A stretch of 6,197 bases of DNA. It comes from Spirochaetales bacterium (lineage in GTDB: Bacteria > Spirochaetota > Spirochaetia > JAGLYY01). A model generated the notes under the pieces. The model did no database searches, was not told the DNA's origin, and worked only from the letters and a program-made list of their open reading frames with translations. A program made the position numbers and the translations under genes. This document shows, one piece after another, positions 1 through 5,951 of the stretch. The stretch is from assembly GCA_023131935.1 (NCBI GenBank), contig JAGLYY010000177.1, positions 1 through 6,197 of the forward strand. The letters run 5' to 3'. How positions within the stretch are numbered: the stretch's first letter is position 1; each line of letters begins with the position of its first letter.

Positions 1-8
1 GGGAAGGC

Positions 9-37
9 TGTAGACTGTAGGCTATTAGCCTATTAGG
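9..37. repeat. Left heptad repeat array (TRTAGRC-type units)
   Basis: Successive 7-bp units can be read as TGTAGAC (9-15), TGTAGGC (16-22), TATTAGC (23-29) and, after one extra base, TATTAGG (31-37). The 10 bp at 11-20 (TAGACTGTAG) are the perfect reverse complement of 213-222. The 16 bp at 13-28 match the reverse complement of 220-235 at 14 of 16 positions. The array therefore pairs with the right-hand array as an imperfect inverted repeat around about 155 bp. Degenerate heptad arrays of this kind occur between genes in various bacteria, and I know of no proven function. Confidence 0.7.
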
Positions 38-139
38 GTTTACGCATCGACCGAAGGAGAGCACCCAAAACCTTTTCTGTCTCCACAATTCTTAATTCAC
101 AGCCGGAAATGCCATATTTGAGAGGTCAAACCTTATATT

Positions 140-167
140 TTTCCCCTAGGGAAATCATTGGTTTCCC
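140..167. promoter_or_regulatory. Competing hairpins upstream of murA
   Basis: TTTCCC (140-145), GGGAAA (149-154) and TTTCCC (162-167) lie in a row. The central GGGAAA can pair either with the left copy (3-nt loop) or with the right copy (7-nt loop), but not with both. The element sits about 120 bp before the murA start. It could be a small regulatory structure or chance. There is no clear promoter, T-tract or known riboswitch core next to it. Confidence 0.25.
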
Positions 168-193
168 GATAGATCAGGAACACTACCTCGTCA

Positions 194-239
194 GCCTATC
201 CTACCTAATAGTCTACAGTCTAATAGCCTATAGCCTGAA
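194..239. repeat. Right heptad repeat array (GYCTAYA-type units)
   Basis: The units read GCCTATC (194-200), CCTAATA (204-210), GTCTACA (211-217), GTCTAATA (218-225), GCCTATA (226-232) and GCCTGAA (233-239). They are the same heptad family as 9-37 but in reverse orientation. The array ends about 50 bp before the murA start codon, so any structure it forms lies in or near the murA leader. The segment between the two arrays (38-193) shows no convincing gene. An open frame at 109-297 runs through the repeats and looks like chance. Confidence 0.7.
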
Positions 240-289
240 TACTAAAAATCGGTCTTGTAAATTCGGGAATTTTACAGTAGAGTCCACCT

Positions 290-1570
290 ATGAATAAATA
301 CCTGATCGATGGCAGTTTTCCGATAAACGGAAAAATAAAAGCGAGCGGCAATAAAAACGCCGCCCTTCCCTGTATAGCGGCGACCCTCTTAACTGATGAA
401 GAGGTAATTCTGCGAAACATCCCTGAGATTGAAGATGTAATGGTGATGTTCGAGATCCTTAAAGGGCTTGGAGCGGAGGTGAGAAAAAAAGGGCGCGGTA
501 TCTGGAGTGTAAAGATCCAGGATATAAAAACCCACGAGATTCCCCAGGAGCACGCGAAAAACATCCGTGCATCAATCCTTTTTGCCGGTCCTGTTCTCGC
601 ACGCCTCGGCAAGGTACTGTTACCCCCTCCCGGGGGTGATGTCATCGGAAGACGAAGGCTTGATACCCATTTTCTTGCCTTTACCGATCTCGGCGCCCGG
701 GTTGAGGTAGATGGGCAGTTCAAGATTACTGCAAATAAACTTGTCGGCGTCGATATGTTTCTCGATGAAGCCTCAGTTACGGCAACTGAAAATGCTATTA
801 TGGCCGCGGTTTTTGCCGAAGGACAAACTACTATTCAAAATGCCGCTTCAGAACCCCATGTGCAGGACCTCTGCAGGATGCTCAACTCCATGGGAGCGAA
901 AATAAGCGGAGTTGGATCTAATATCCTTACCATAATCGGAACAAAGAAGCTTTCCGGTACCGATTTTACGATTGGCCCCGATTTCATGGAGGTTGGATCT
1001 TTTATCGGACTTGCCGCGGTAACCAGAGGGGAACTGGAAATTGAGGATGCCGGCCCCGAAAATCTCAGGATGACCAAAATTGCCTTCGGTAAAATTGGTA
1101 TCCATTGGGAGACTGACGGCTCAACCATCCGGGTCCCCCCGGGGCAGATCCTGAAAGTGGTCTCCGAGATGGATGGGGGAATTCCCAAAATTGATGACGC
1201 GCCATGGCCTGGTTTCCCTCCCGATCTGACAAGTATTATCACCGTTGTAGCTACCCAGGTGGAGGGTACCATACTGATACACGAAAAAATGTTTGAAAGC
1301 AGAATGTTTTTCGTGGATAAACTGATAAGCATGGGGGCCCGGATTATCCTCTGCGATCCCCACCGGGTGGTTGTAACCGGGCCGAACCGGTTAAAGGGTT
1401 CCCCCCTTGTTTCTCCGGATGTCCGGGCGGGAATGGCGATGGTGATAGCTGCTTTATGCGCGGAAGGACAGAGTGAAATTAGCAATGTCTATCAGATAGA
1501 ACGGGGTTATGAAGACATTGTTGGGCGGCTTCAGGGATTAGGCGCCCGGATTGAACAGGTTGAGAGATAA
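290..1570 (+). CDS. murA: UDP-N-acetylglucosamine 1-carboxyvinyltransferase, Asp-type active site
   Basis: MurA catalyses the first committed step of peptidoglycan synthesis in the cytoplasm, transferring enolpyruvate from PEP to UDP-GlcNAc. The 426-residue length is normal for the family. Visible hallmarks are SGNKNAAL near the N-terminus (K22, N23), the RAS motif (R93), PGGDVIGRRRLDTH in the flexible loop (residues 114-127), PGFPPDL with the catalytic-type D312, SPDVRAG (D377, R379) and ERGYEDI (R405). The loop residue that is Cys115 in E. coli is Asp here (D117). This substitution is known to keep activity but prevent alkylation by fosfomycin. The loop is also arginine-rich (R121-R123) where many MurAs have A/R-R-P. 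The ATG at 290 has only a weak GTAGAG-like ribosome site about 7 nt upstream, but it places the N-terminal motifs where the family has them. The 3' end overlaps the convergent minus-strand gene by 40 bp. Not MurZ-specific or AroA: the loop and the RGYE motif are MurA-type. Confidence 0.97.
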   Translation: MNKYLIDGSFPINGKIKASGNKNAALPCIAATLLTDEEVILRNIPEIEDVMVMFEILKGLGAEVRKKGRGIWSVKIQDIKTHEIPQEHAKNIRASILFAGPVLARLGKVLLPPPGGDVIGRRRLDTHFLAFTDLGARVEVDGQFKITANKLVGVDMFLDEASVTATENAIMAAVFAEGQTTIQNAASEPHVQDLCRMLNSMGAKISGVGSNILTIIGTKKLSGTDFTIGPDFMEVGSFIGLAAVTRGELEIEDAGPENLRMTKIAFGKIGIHWETDGSTIRVPPGQILKVVSEMDGGIPKIDDAPWPGFPPDLTSIITVVATQVEGTILIHEKMFESRMFFVDKLISMGARIILCDPHRVVVTGPNRLKGSPLVSPDVRAGMAMVIAALCAEGQSEISNVYQIERGYEDIVGRLQGLGARIEQVER

Positions 1571-3297
1571 ATCAGCACACAGATAAAAACGACCCCCTGA
1601 AATACCACAAGGAGTATCAGCGCGGCCCAGAATCCTGTAAGCAGAAGGAGATAGGTGGTGAGGACCTGGTTCAGATACTGGTAACCCATCACAAGGAACC
1701 GGACTACAAAGGGGTAGAGTGGGATACTGAGGATAGACAGGAGGGGAATTTTTCCACTCCTGATCCTTAGTGACCAACCAAGGGCGATTGCAAGGTAAGA
1801 AAAAATAAGAAAACTGAAAGGGTGAATAAGTCTCCTGAAAACTTCAATTCTAACCATTCGCGCTTCGTGACCAAAGGATTCAGCTATCTCCACTATTGAC
1901 CAGAGTCCGGGGAGGTTCAGCTGCCTTACATAGTTGGTCTGGAGGGTCAGTTTCGGGATCTCCGTTACCGAGGGCCGGAGGAGTAAAAATCCAGCCAAAT
2001 CCGGTCCTCTGGATCCCTTCAGATAGGTGGGTCCCCCGAATACCGATTGATCGGTTTCATCGATACTGGTCATGATGAGTCTTGTGGAAGTATCCCCGCC
2101 CTCTGGTGAGGGGACGAGCTTTCCAAAGGGGGCGGTGAGGTGATACTTAATTCTTCCCTGTTCATCAATCGCGATTGCCTCGATCCCCTCAACGAACCGG
2201 CCGTTCGGGATTTCGACAAATTTGTCGAAGTAAATTATCTCCGTGCAATCAATTGAGAGCTTATTCAGGAAAGCAATGTTCCGTATACCGGGTACCGGCC
2301 GCGTTTTTTCAATTTCCTGGGTGAAAAATGAAATCTTTGAAATTTTCTCAATACTCTTTGGCAGGTAAATATTGATATCCGGGTCATCAGGCGCCTGCTT
2401 CGCTAATTCCATGAAAATATAGTAGGCATCAATGGCTTCCTGGTCTGTGCCATTAAGCATATCGAAGGCTTTCATTTTTTTCTGATAAAAAAGTTTCTGC
2501 TCTATTTCCCCGGAATCAGGCTCCATGCTTTCTATTTTCTCAATGGCGTCCCGCGCGAGTTGTTTCGCGTCAGTCCTGGCAGGAGCGATTTTCACGGCAA
2601 GGGAGGCGTAATAATAGGCGGAAAAATAATCTTCCCTGTTTAAACATTCCTGAGCTTCCCGCAGATAATCCGCGGCATCTCTCTGGTCAAGGGTATGAAG
2701 GACTGTGCCTGTTTCTTCAGCTCCCTCCGTTTCTGAGGGATTTCCTTTTCGTAAATCTGAAAGCATCCTCTGAAAATCTTTATATTTATCCGCGTATACG
2801 GGATCCCCGGCTTCAGGATTGATAGCAAGGTACAGGTTGGCCAACCCAAGGGCTTTCTGATAATCTCCCGCGGCCCTCATTACTTCCGCCGCTTTCAGAG
2901 ATCTCCGGGCCAGCTCGGTACGGTAGGTAAAATCTTCAAGATTCCGGTAGGTCCTTGGGAGGAGAAGTTCCGTTCCAAATGTGTAGAGAAGAGTGAGGAG
3001 GAGAATCAGGACAAGGGAACCGGAAACGATCCGGTGAAAGAGATCCGGGGAATTATCCGATTGTTCTACTCTTCGCGGAGAGAAAAACATCCCATAGCTC
3101 AACACTATGGCTGTACTGGTAACAGGGATAATCCATTCAATCCAATTCTTCAGCGAGTTGTTCATCACCCAGGAATTTCGAAAGGCGTGAAGCACTATTT
3201 TTTCTGGAAACGTAGTGAAAGAGAGGATGAGAAAGAAGATAAATGAAAGCGCCAGAGCCGTTAAGAGAAGAAGCAGGACCTTTGTTGTTTTAACCAT
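1531..3297 (-). CDS. LptF/LptG-like membrane protein with a TPR-like insertion
   Basis: This is a 588-residue inner-membrane protein. Membrane helices are predicted by eye at about 7-29, 50-72 and 90-112, then at 490-510, 518-538 and 548-576, the 3+3 plan of LptF/LptG (YjgP/YjgQ) permeases. Residues about 132-320 are helical with three TPR-like units, each closing with a Pro turn (INPEAGDP, IAPARTDA, QAPDDPDI). Residues about 340-455 look like a beta-rich periplasmic domain (for example IDEQGRIKYHLTAPFGKL). The stretch around 465-500 (LWSIVEIAESFGHEARMVRI, then RRLIHPF) recalls the LptF/G segment leading into helix 4. In the family these proteins form the membrane part of the LptBFG lipopolysaccharide extractor. 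The substrate here is unknown. I chose the ATG at 3297 because it overlaps the upstream stop codon by 8 bp. An earlier in-frame ATG at 3366 would add 23 residues inside the upstream gene. The family call is an inference from topology and motifs. The TPR segment is not part of typical LptF/G. Confidence 0.75.
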   Translation of the reverse strand: MVKTTKVLLLLLTALALSFIFFLILSFTTFPEKIVLHAFRNSWVMNNSLKNWIEWIIPVTSTAIVLSYGMFFSPRRVEQSDNSPDLFHRIVSGSLVLILLLTLLYTFGTELLLPRTYRNLEDFTYRTELARRSLKAAEVMRAAGDYQKALGLANLYLAINPEAGDPVYADKYKDFQRMLSDLRKGNPSETEGAEETGTVLHTLDQRDAADYLREAQECLNREDYFSAYYYASLAVKIAPARTDAKQLARDAIEKIESMEPDSGEIEQKLFYQKKMKAFDMLNGTDQEAIDAYYIFMELAKQAPDDPDINIYLPKSIEKISKISFFTQEIEKTRPVPGIRNIAFLNKLSIDCTEIIYFDKFVEIPNGRFVEGIEAIAIDEQGRIKYHLTAPFGKLVPSPEGGDTSTRLIMTSIDETDQSVFGGPTYLKGSRGPDLAGFLLLRPSVTEIPKLTLQTNYVRQLNLPGLWSIVEIAESFGHEARMVRIEVFRRLIHPFSFLIFSYLAIALGWSLRIRSGKIPLLSILSIPLYPFVVRFLVMGYQYLNQVLTTYLLLLTGFWAALILLVVFQGVVFICVLIYLSTCSIRAPNP

Positions 3298-4261
3298 GGA
3301 GTTCAGCCATCCGCTTTTTATTGTATGGAACAAAGAGAATATCCCAAATTGCCAGTAGTATTCCAAGGATCATGAAAACAGCGGCCGGGAGAAGTTCTGT
3401 TCTGACTGTTTTTGTAAAGGCGTGGGTAAACTCAGAGATTATCTCGCTGGAGAGTACCCGGTATAACAGAAAAATGAAGCGAAGAGAAAGGATGGTGAGC
3501 AGACTATTGAAAAGAGGCATCCGTGTTATCCACGCTAATCCCCAGCAGCTCATGGCGAAAAAGGAAATTGACAGGGATGCAAGGAAAAAAGAAGAAAGAG
3601 AAGTGGTTCTTAAGGAATCGAGATCACGGTTGAGCATATTTATATCTTCAAACAGATCTTTCAGTACCGCCGGCGGTTCAAGGAGAGGAGAAATTCCGGG
3701 TTTAAGGTCCCTGAAATCAAGCTCTCCATCGGTGGATGTTAACCGCCTGTTCTCCCAATCGATCTTTCCCCCGGCAGAAAGGTGAAAGACCGGAGTTTTC
3801 TCCGGATCAATGAGAAGTAACATTTCAATGTTCTCATTCGAGACATTTCCGGCATAAAGATATTTGCCATCGATTATGTGAATTCTTCCGGAGGAAAAGG
3901 GTTCAGGCGTCAAGGCTGAGCTGTTTTTCGTGATCTGCGCAAGGCTGTCAAATAGAATGCCCCCTCCGTAGAGCGCTCCGGCAGCAAGGAGGACCGGAAG
4001 CAGGAAAGACAGGATACGGTTGCCCGGACGCTTCAAGATTCGAAAGAAGAGCAGGAAAATACTTAATATCACTGAAACAGGCAGGGTTGACTTCATCGCT
4101 CTCAATCCAGTTGCCGCTATCCAGCCTGATGAGAGGCTTTCGGTCGGATGGTGGTAAATAGACCATTGGTGTAACAGGGTAAAGGTGGTAAGTACCAGAA
4201 ATACTGAAACGAGAATAAGGATAAATATTAAAGAAAGCAGGAGTGAATCTTTCATTTCCAC
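3290..4261 (-). CDS. LptF/LptG-like six-helix membrane protein
   Basis: This is a 323-residue inner-membrane protein with hydrophobic helices at about 7-30, 58-74, 83-105, 221-243, 249-272 and 290-311. A soluble segment between helices 3 and 4 contains a beta-rich run (about 125-185: GRIHIIDGKYLYAGNV, then PVFHLSAGGKIDWENRRLT, TDGELDF). That run follows the pattern of the LptF/LptG beta-jellyroll, where a displayed value, a conversion of the cargo side and a closing strand recur. The protein is somewhat shorter than usual for LptF/G (about 350-370) and its beta domain is reduced. It is the first gene of a two-gene minus-strand operon, its stop overlapping the start of the TPR-containing partner. 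Such pairs normally act as a heterodimer with an ATPase such as LptB, which is not in this window. The start may be the GTG at 4261 or the ATG at 4255, and neither has a strong ribosome site. The function is inferred, not shown. Confidence 0.75.
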   Translation of the reverse strand: MEMKDSLLLSLIFILILVSVFLVLTTFTLLHQWSIYHHPTESLSSGWIAATGLRAMKSTLPVSVILSIFLLFFRILKRPGNRILSFLLPVLLAAGALYGGGILFDSLAQITKNSSALTPEPFSSGRIHIIDGKYLYAGNVSNENIEMLLLIDPEKTPVFHLSAGGKIDWENRRLTSTDGELDFRDLKPGISPLLEPPAVLKDLFEDINMLNRDLDSLRTTSLSSFFLASLSISFFAMSCWGLAWITRMPLFNSLLTILSLRFIFLLYRVLSSEIISEFTHAFTKTVRTELLPAAVFMILGILLAIWDILFVPYNKKRMAELHG

Positions 4262-4306
4262 GAAATTCTACCATGCGGGAGCATTGAATGCAAGAATAAT
4301 AACTCC

Positions 4307-4336
4307 TGTAGGTTCATGTAGGTTCATATAGGATAA
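4307..4336. repeat. Three 10-bp direct repeats in the divergent spacer
   Basis: TGTAGGTTCA occurs at 4307-4316 and 4317-4326, followed by the degenerate TATAGGATAA at 4327-4336. The 10-bp period places each unit on the same DNA face. The repeats lie in the 129-bp spacer between the divergent LptF/G-like operon and the sigma-factor operon, so they are well placed as a regulator binding site. They could instead be a short slipped-strand tandem repeat. The spacer holds no gene. Confidence 0.6.
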
Positions 4337-4350
4337 ATTAGTGAAATTCA

Positions 4351-4381
4351 TTGAATATATTTAAGCCCTTCCTGGTACTAT
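4351..4381 (+). promoter_or_regulatory. Possible promoter of the sigma-factor operon
   Basis: A TTGAAT hexamer (4351-4356) and a TACTAT hexamer (4376-4381) are spaced by 19 bp, which is long for a housekeeping promoter. If used, transcription would start within a few bases of the ATG at 4391 and give an almost leaderless mRNA. Other AT-rich hexamers nearby, such as TATATT at 4356-4361, are equally possible. No standard ECF-type GGAAC/CGTC promoter is visible. Confidence 0.25.
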
Positions 4382-4390
4382 ATTAAAGGT

Positions 4391-4924
4391 ATGGAAAAGG
4401 AAATAATTCTGCGTGCCCAGATGGGCAGTGCTGCCGATTTCGGAAGGATCATGAATATATATAGTCCCAGGATCTATAACGCGGCCTATGGGTTTCTAAG
4501 GAATGTAGATGATGCCAGGGATGTATGTCAGGATGTGTTTATTCGTGCCTATAGATCTCTTGACCGATTTAACCCGGATCGTCCCCTCTACCCCTGGCTG
4601 CACCGGATTACCCGGAATTTTTGTATTAACAGGTCTTATCAAAAAGTGCGAGAGGGAGTATCCCTGCCGGAACAAGATATCCTGCCCGCGAAAGAAAGGA
4701 CTCCGGAACACCAATTACTTCGGAAGCAGCAGGAGATTGCGGTTCGGGAGGCGGTTGATCGATTGCCTGAAAAACACCGGGAGATCGTCATCCTGAAACA
4801 CTTCCAGGATTGCAGTTACGAGGAGATAGCAGAGATCCTTGAAATACCTATCGGGACGGTAATGTCCCGGTTGTATCATGCCCGGTTAAATCTCCGGAAA
4901 GCCCTTGAGGAGGTTGTCTCATGA
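4391..4924 (+). CDS. ECF-family RNA polymerase sigma factor
   Basis: This 177-residue protein has the two-domain plan of ECF sigma factors. Region 2 spans about residues 10-85, with the core-binding and melting motif DARDVCQDVFIRAYRSLDRF, the PWLHRITRNF segment and INRSY. A linker with acidic and proline residues follows (about 86-107). Region 4 spans about 115-172: AVDRLPEKHREIVILKHF, SYEEIAEIL and the helix-turn-helix IPIGTVMSRLYHAR. It would direct RNA polymerase to a small regulon in response to a signal read by its anti-sigma partner. Its stop overlaps the next start as ATGA, so sigma and anti-sigma are translationally coupled. AAAGG lies only one base from the ATG, too close for a normal ribosome site, which leaves the initiation mode open. 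The next in-frame ATG at 4421 would remove ten residues and has no better site. The ECF subgroup cannot be assigned by eye. Confidence 0.95.
   Translation: MEKEIILRAQMGSAADFGRIMNIYSPRIYNAAYGFLRNVDDARDVCQDVFIRAYRSLDRFNPDRPLYPWLHRITRNFCINRSYQKVREGVSLPEQDILPAKERTPEHQLLRKQQEIAVREAVDRLPEKHREIVILKHFQDCSYEEIAEILEIPIGTVMSRLYHARLNLRKALEEVVS
4907..4913 (+). promoter_or_regulatory. Strong ribosome binding site for the anti-sigma gene
   Basis: GAGGAGG lies seven bases before the ATG at 4921, inside the end of the sigma-factor gene. It is the best Shine-Dalgarno match in the operon and supports this start. The third gene has a good site too (AAAGGAA, 5338-5344, seven bases before 5352). The sigma gene lacks one. 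Confidence 0.8.
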
Positions 4925-5355
4925 ATAGTGATGAGCTAAAGCTTAAAATCCAGGCTCTTGTAGATAATGAACTTTCTGAATCTGAAATACCGGAAGTTCT
5001 CGATGCTATCGAGAGCGATTACACCCTGCGAAAAGAATATCAGGAAATATTACAGCTTCAAGCCCGGATGAAAGGGGTTGATTATCCCCAACCTGAACCT
5101 GAGTGGTTTGAAAAGGGACTCGTGAATCCCGCGCGGAAGGGGATTTCCCTGTTAGGAAAGGTCCTTTTTCTCGGGTCCTATGTTCTTTTATTGGGATATG
5201 CTGTTTATTCCGCTCTTGTCGACCAGGGGGAACATCTGCTTATCCGTATTTCCATCGGCGGAATAACTCTTGGAATTCTTGTCTTGCTTGGTATTACAAT
5301 TGGTGATAGGCTTAGGGAGAGAAAAACAGATAAGTACAAAGGAATAATTCGATGA
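4921..5355 (+). CDS. Probable membrane anti-sigma factor, zinc-free
   Basis: The 144-residue product has an N-terminal helical cytoplasmic part (about 1-50: QALVDNELSESEIPEVLDAI, then a charged helix with RKEYQEI). This resembles the anti-sigma domain fold, in which a short DGELS-like turn is followed by a second helix. A linker with prolines (55-62) follows. Two hydrophobic segments (about 78-99 and 106-127) are probably a membrane hairpin, ending in a basic tail. Zinc-binding family members carry His-x3-Cys-x2-Cys. This protein has no cysteine at all, so if it holds a sigma factor it belongs to a zinc-independent branch. Position directly after an ECF sigma gene with ATGA overlap, plus a strong ribosome site, is the main support. 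The role would be to sequester the sigma factor at the inner membrane. The signal is unknown. It could also be a membrane protein of another kind. Confidence 0.75.
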   Translation: MNSDELKLKIQALVDNELSESEIPEVLDAIESDYTLRKEYQEILQLQARMKGVDYPQPEPEWFEKGLVNPARKGISLLGKVLFLGSYVLLLGYAVYSALVDQGEHLLIRISIGGITLGILVLLGITIGDRLRERKTDKYKGIIR

Positions 5356-5672
5356 TTTTAGTAACATCCGATACAATTCCCAGCAAGAAAATTAAAAAAG
5401 TCCTTGGACTTGTCCGCGGCAATACCATCAGGGCCCGGCACATTGGCAAAGATATTATGGCGGGATTCAAGAATATGGTTGGCGGGGAGATTGCTGATTA
5501 TACAAAGATGATGGCTGAATCCAGAGAGCAATCACTTGACCGGTTGATTGCTGATGCCGAGGCAATAGGTGCTAACGCGGTGGTAGCGCTCCGGTTTACA
5601 ACTACCAGTATGATGCAGGGGGCCGCTGAGCTGCTTTGCTACGGCACTGCTGTAATTATTGAAGATCTATAG
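5352..5672 (+). CDS. YbjQ/UPF0145 family protein
   Basis: This 106-residue cytoplasmic protein matches the YbjQ family over its full length. Visible family features are the ILVTSDTIP start, GLVRGNT, the GGEIADYTKMM segment (44-54), the REQSLDRLIADAEAIGANAV helix and loop (58-77), RF near 81 and YGTAVI near the end (97-102). Family structures are small ring-forming domains. The Pfam label 'putative heavy-metal-binding' is not well tested and the biochemical role is unknown. The start overlaps the anti-sigma stop as ATGA and has a good AAAGGAA ribosome site, making it the third gene of a coupled operon. It may therefore belong to the sigma-factor response, for example as a stress or envelope effector, but that is inferred from position. 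No membrane segment or signal peptide is seen. Confidence 0.93.
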   Translation: MILVTSDTIPSKKIKKVLGLVRGNTIRARHIGKDIMAGFKNMVGGEIADYTKMMAESREQSLDRLIADAEAIGANAVVALRFTTTSMMQGAAELLCYGTAVIIEDL

Positions 5673-5715
5673 TTTTTAATATAGAGATTTCACTGGTAAA
5701 TAAGGATTAACGCAC

Positions 5716-5728
5716 AAGTTATCCACAA
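5716..5728 (+). promoter_or_regulatory. DnaA box 1 in a 13-bp repeat
   Basis: AAGTTATCCACAA contains the exact E. coli-type R-box TTATCCACA at 5719-5727. The same 13 bp recur at 5938-5950 in the same orientation, 222 bp away. Chance occurrence of two such boxes this close is unlikely. Binding of DnaA is inferred from the consensus. Confidence 0.7.
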
Positions 5729-5891
5729 GGGTAATGTGTTCAAAATCGAAAAAGACATACTGATATTCTACTTTTGTATACATATTTATCATTCAAATTA
5801 CATCACTATTGGTAAACAAGCTGTTAACTCTTTATGCTGTAAATAATTATAAAGAACAACTTAACATATATGAAGATGTTTTTCCATTATG

Positions 5892-5909
5892 CTGCCGGAA
5901 TGACGGCAG
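5892..5909 (+). terminator. Possible weak terminator hairpin
   Basis: CTGCCG (5892-5897) and CGGCAG (5904-5909) form a 6-bp GC-rich stem with a 6-nt loop. On the + strand the sequence TTGTTTGTT follows, a broken T-tract. It could end readthrough from the upstream operon, though it lies 220 nt past that operon's last stop. On the minus strand no T-run follows the stem. Confidence 0.35.
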
Positions 5910-5937
5910 TTGTTTGTTGCAAAGGTTGGATCAGGGG

Positions 5938-5950
5938 AAGTTATCCACAA
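5938..5950 (+). promoter_or_regulatory. DnaA box 2 in a 13-bp repeat
   Basis: AAGTTATCCACAA with the perfect box TTATCCACA at 5941-5949. It ends one base short of the stop codon of the convergent response-regulator gene (5952-5954). Spacing to box 1 is 222 bp. Confidence 0.7.
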
Positions 5951-5951
5951 C

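Larger units (their letters stand above)
5673..5951. other. AT-rich spacer with paired DnaA boxes, candidate replication-initiator region
   Basis: This 279-bp non-coding segment lies between two convergent genes. It is AT-rich, especially 5755-5805, and carries a perfect TTATCCACA box near each end (5719-5727 and 5941-5949). It also has two-mismatch candidates at 5838-5846 (reverse strand) and 5952-5960. An AT-rich unwinding region plus DnaA boxes is the basic plan of oriC, but two perfect boxes are few. No dnaA, dnaN or gyrB gene is visible next to it. A DnaA titration or regulatory site is an alternative. No coding frame in the segment is convincing. Confidence 0.4.

Noticed and set aside
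109..297. Small + strand open frame of 62 codons before murA
   Set aside because: It runs through the heptad repeats, has no family resemblance, lacks a good ribosome site and overlaps the murA start. The repeat-derived SLIAYSL-type translation is typical of chance frames in such repeats.
835..1485. Long minus-strand frame of 216 codons inside murA
   Set aside because: It lies fully antisense to a well-supported murA; the translation shows no family features. Long antisense frames are common in GC-richer codon-biased genes.
3321..3785. + strand frame of 154 codons antisense to the 323-residue membrane protein
   Set aside because: Composition is Arg/Ser-rich, as expected from the antisense of Leu/Phe-rich membrane helices, and the opposite strand has a coherent six-helix protein.
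5664..5692. Terminator directly after the YbjQ gene
   Set aside because: The arms ATCTATA and TATAGAGAT pair only with a bulge and are AT-rich, and the T-run lies in the loop instead of after the stem.
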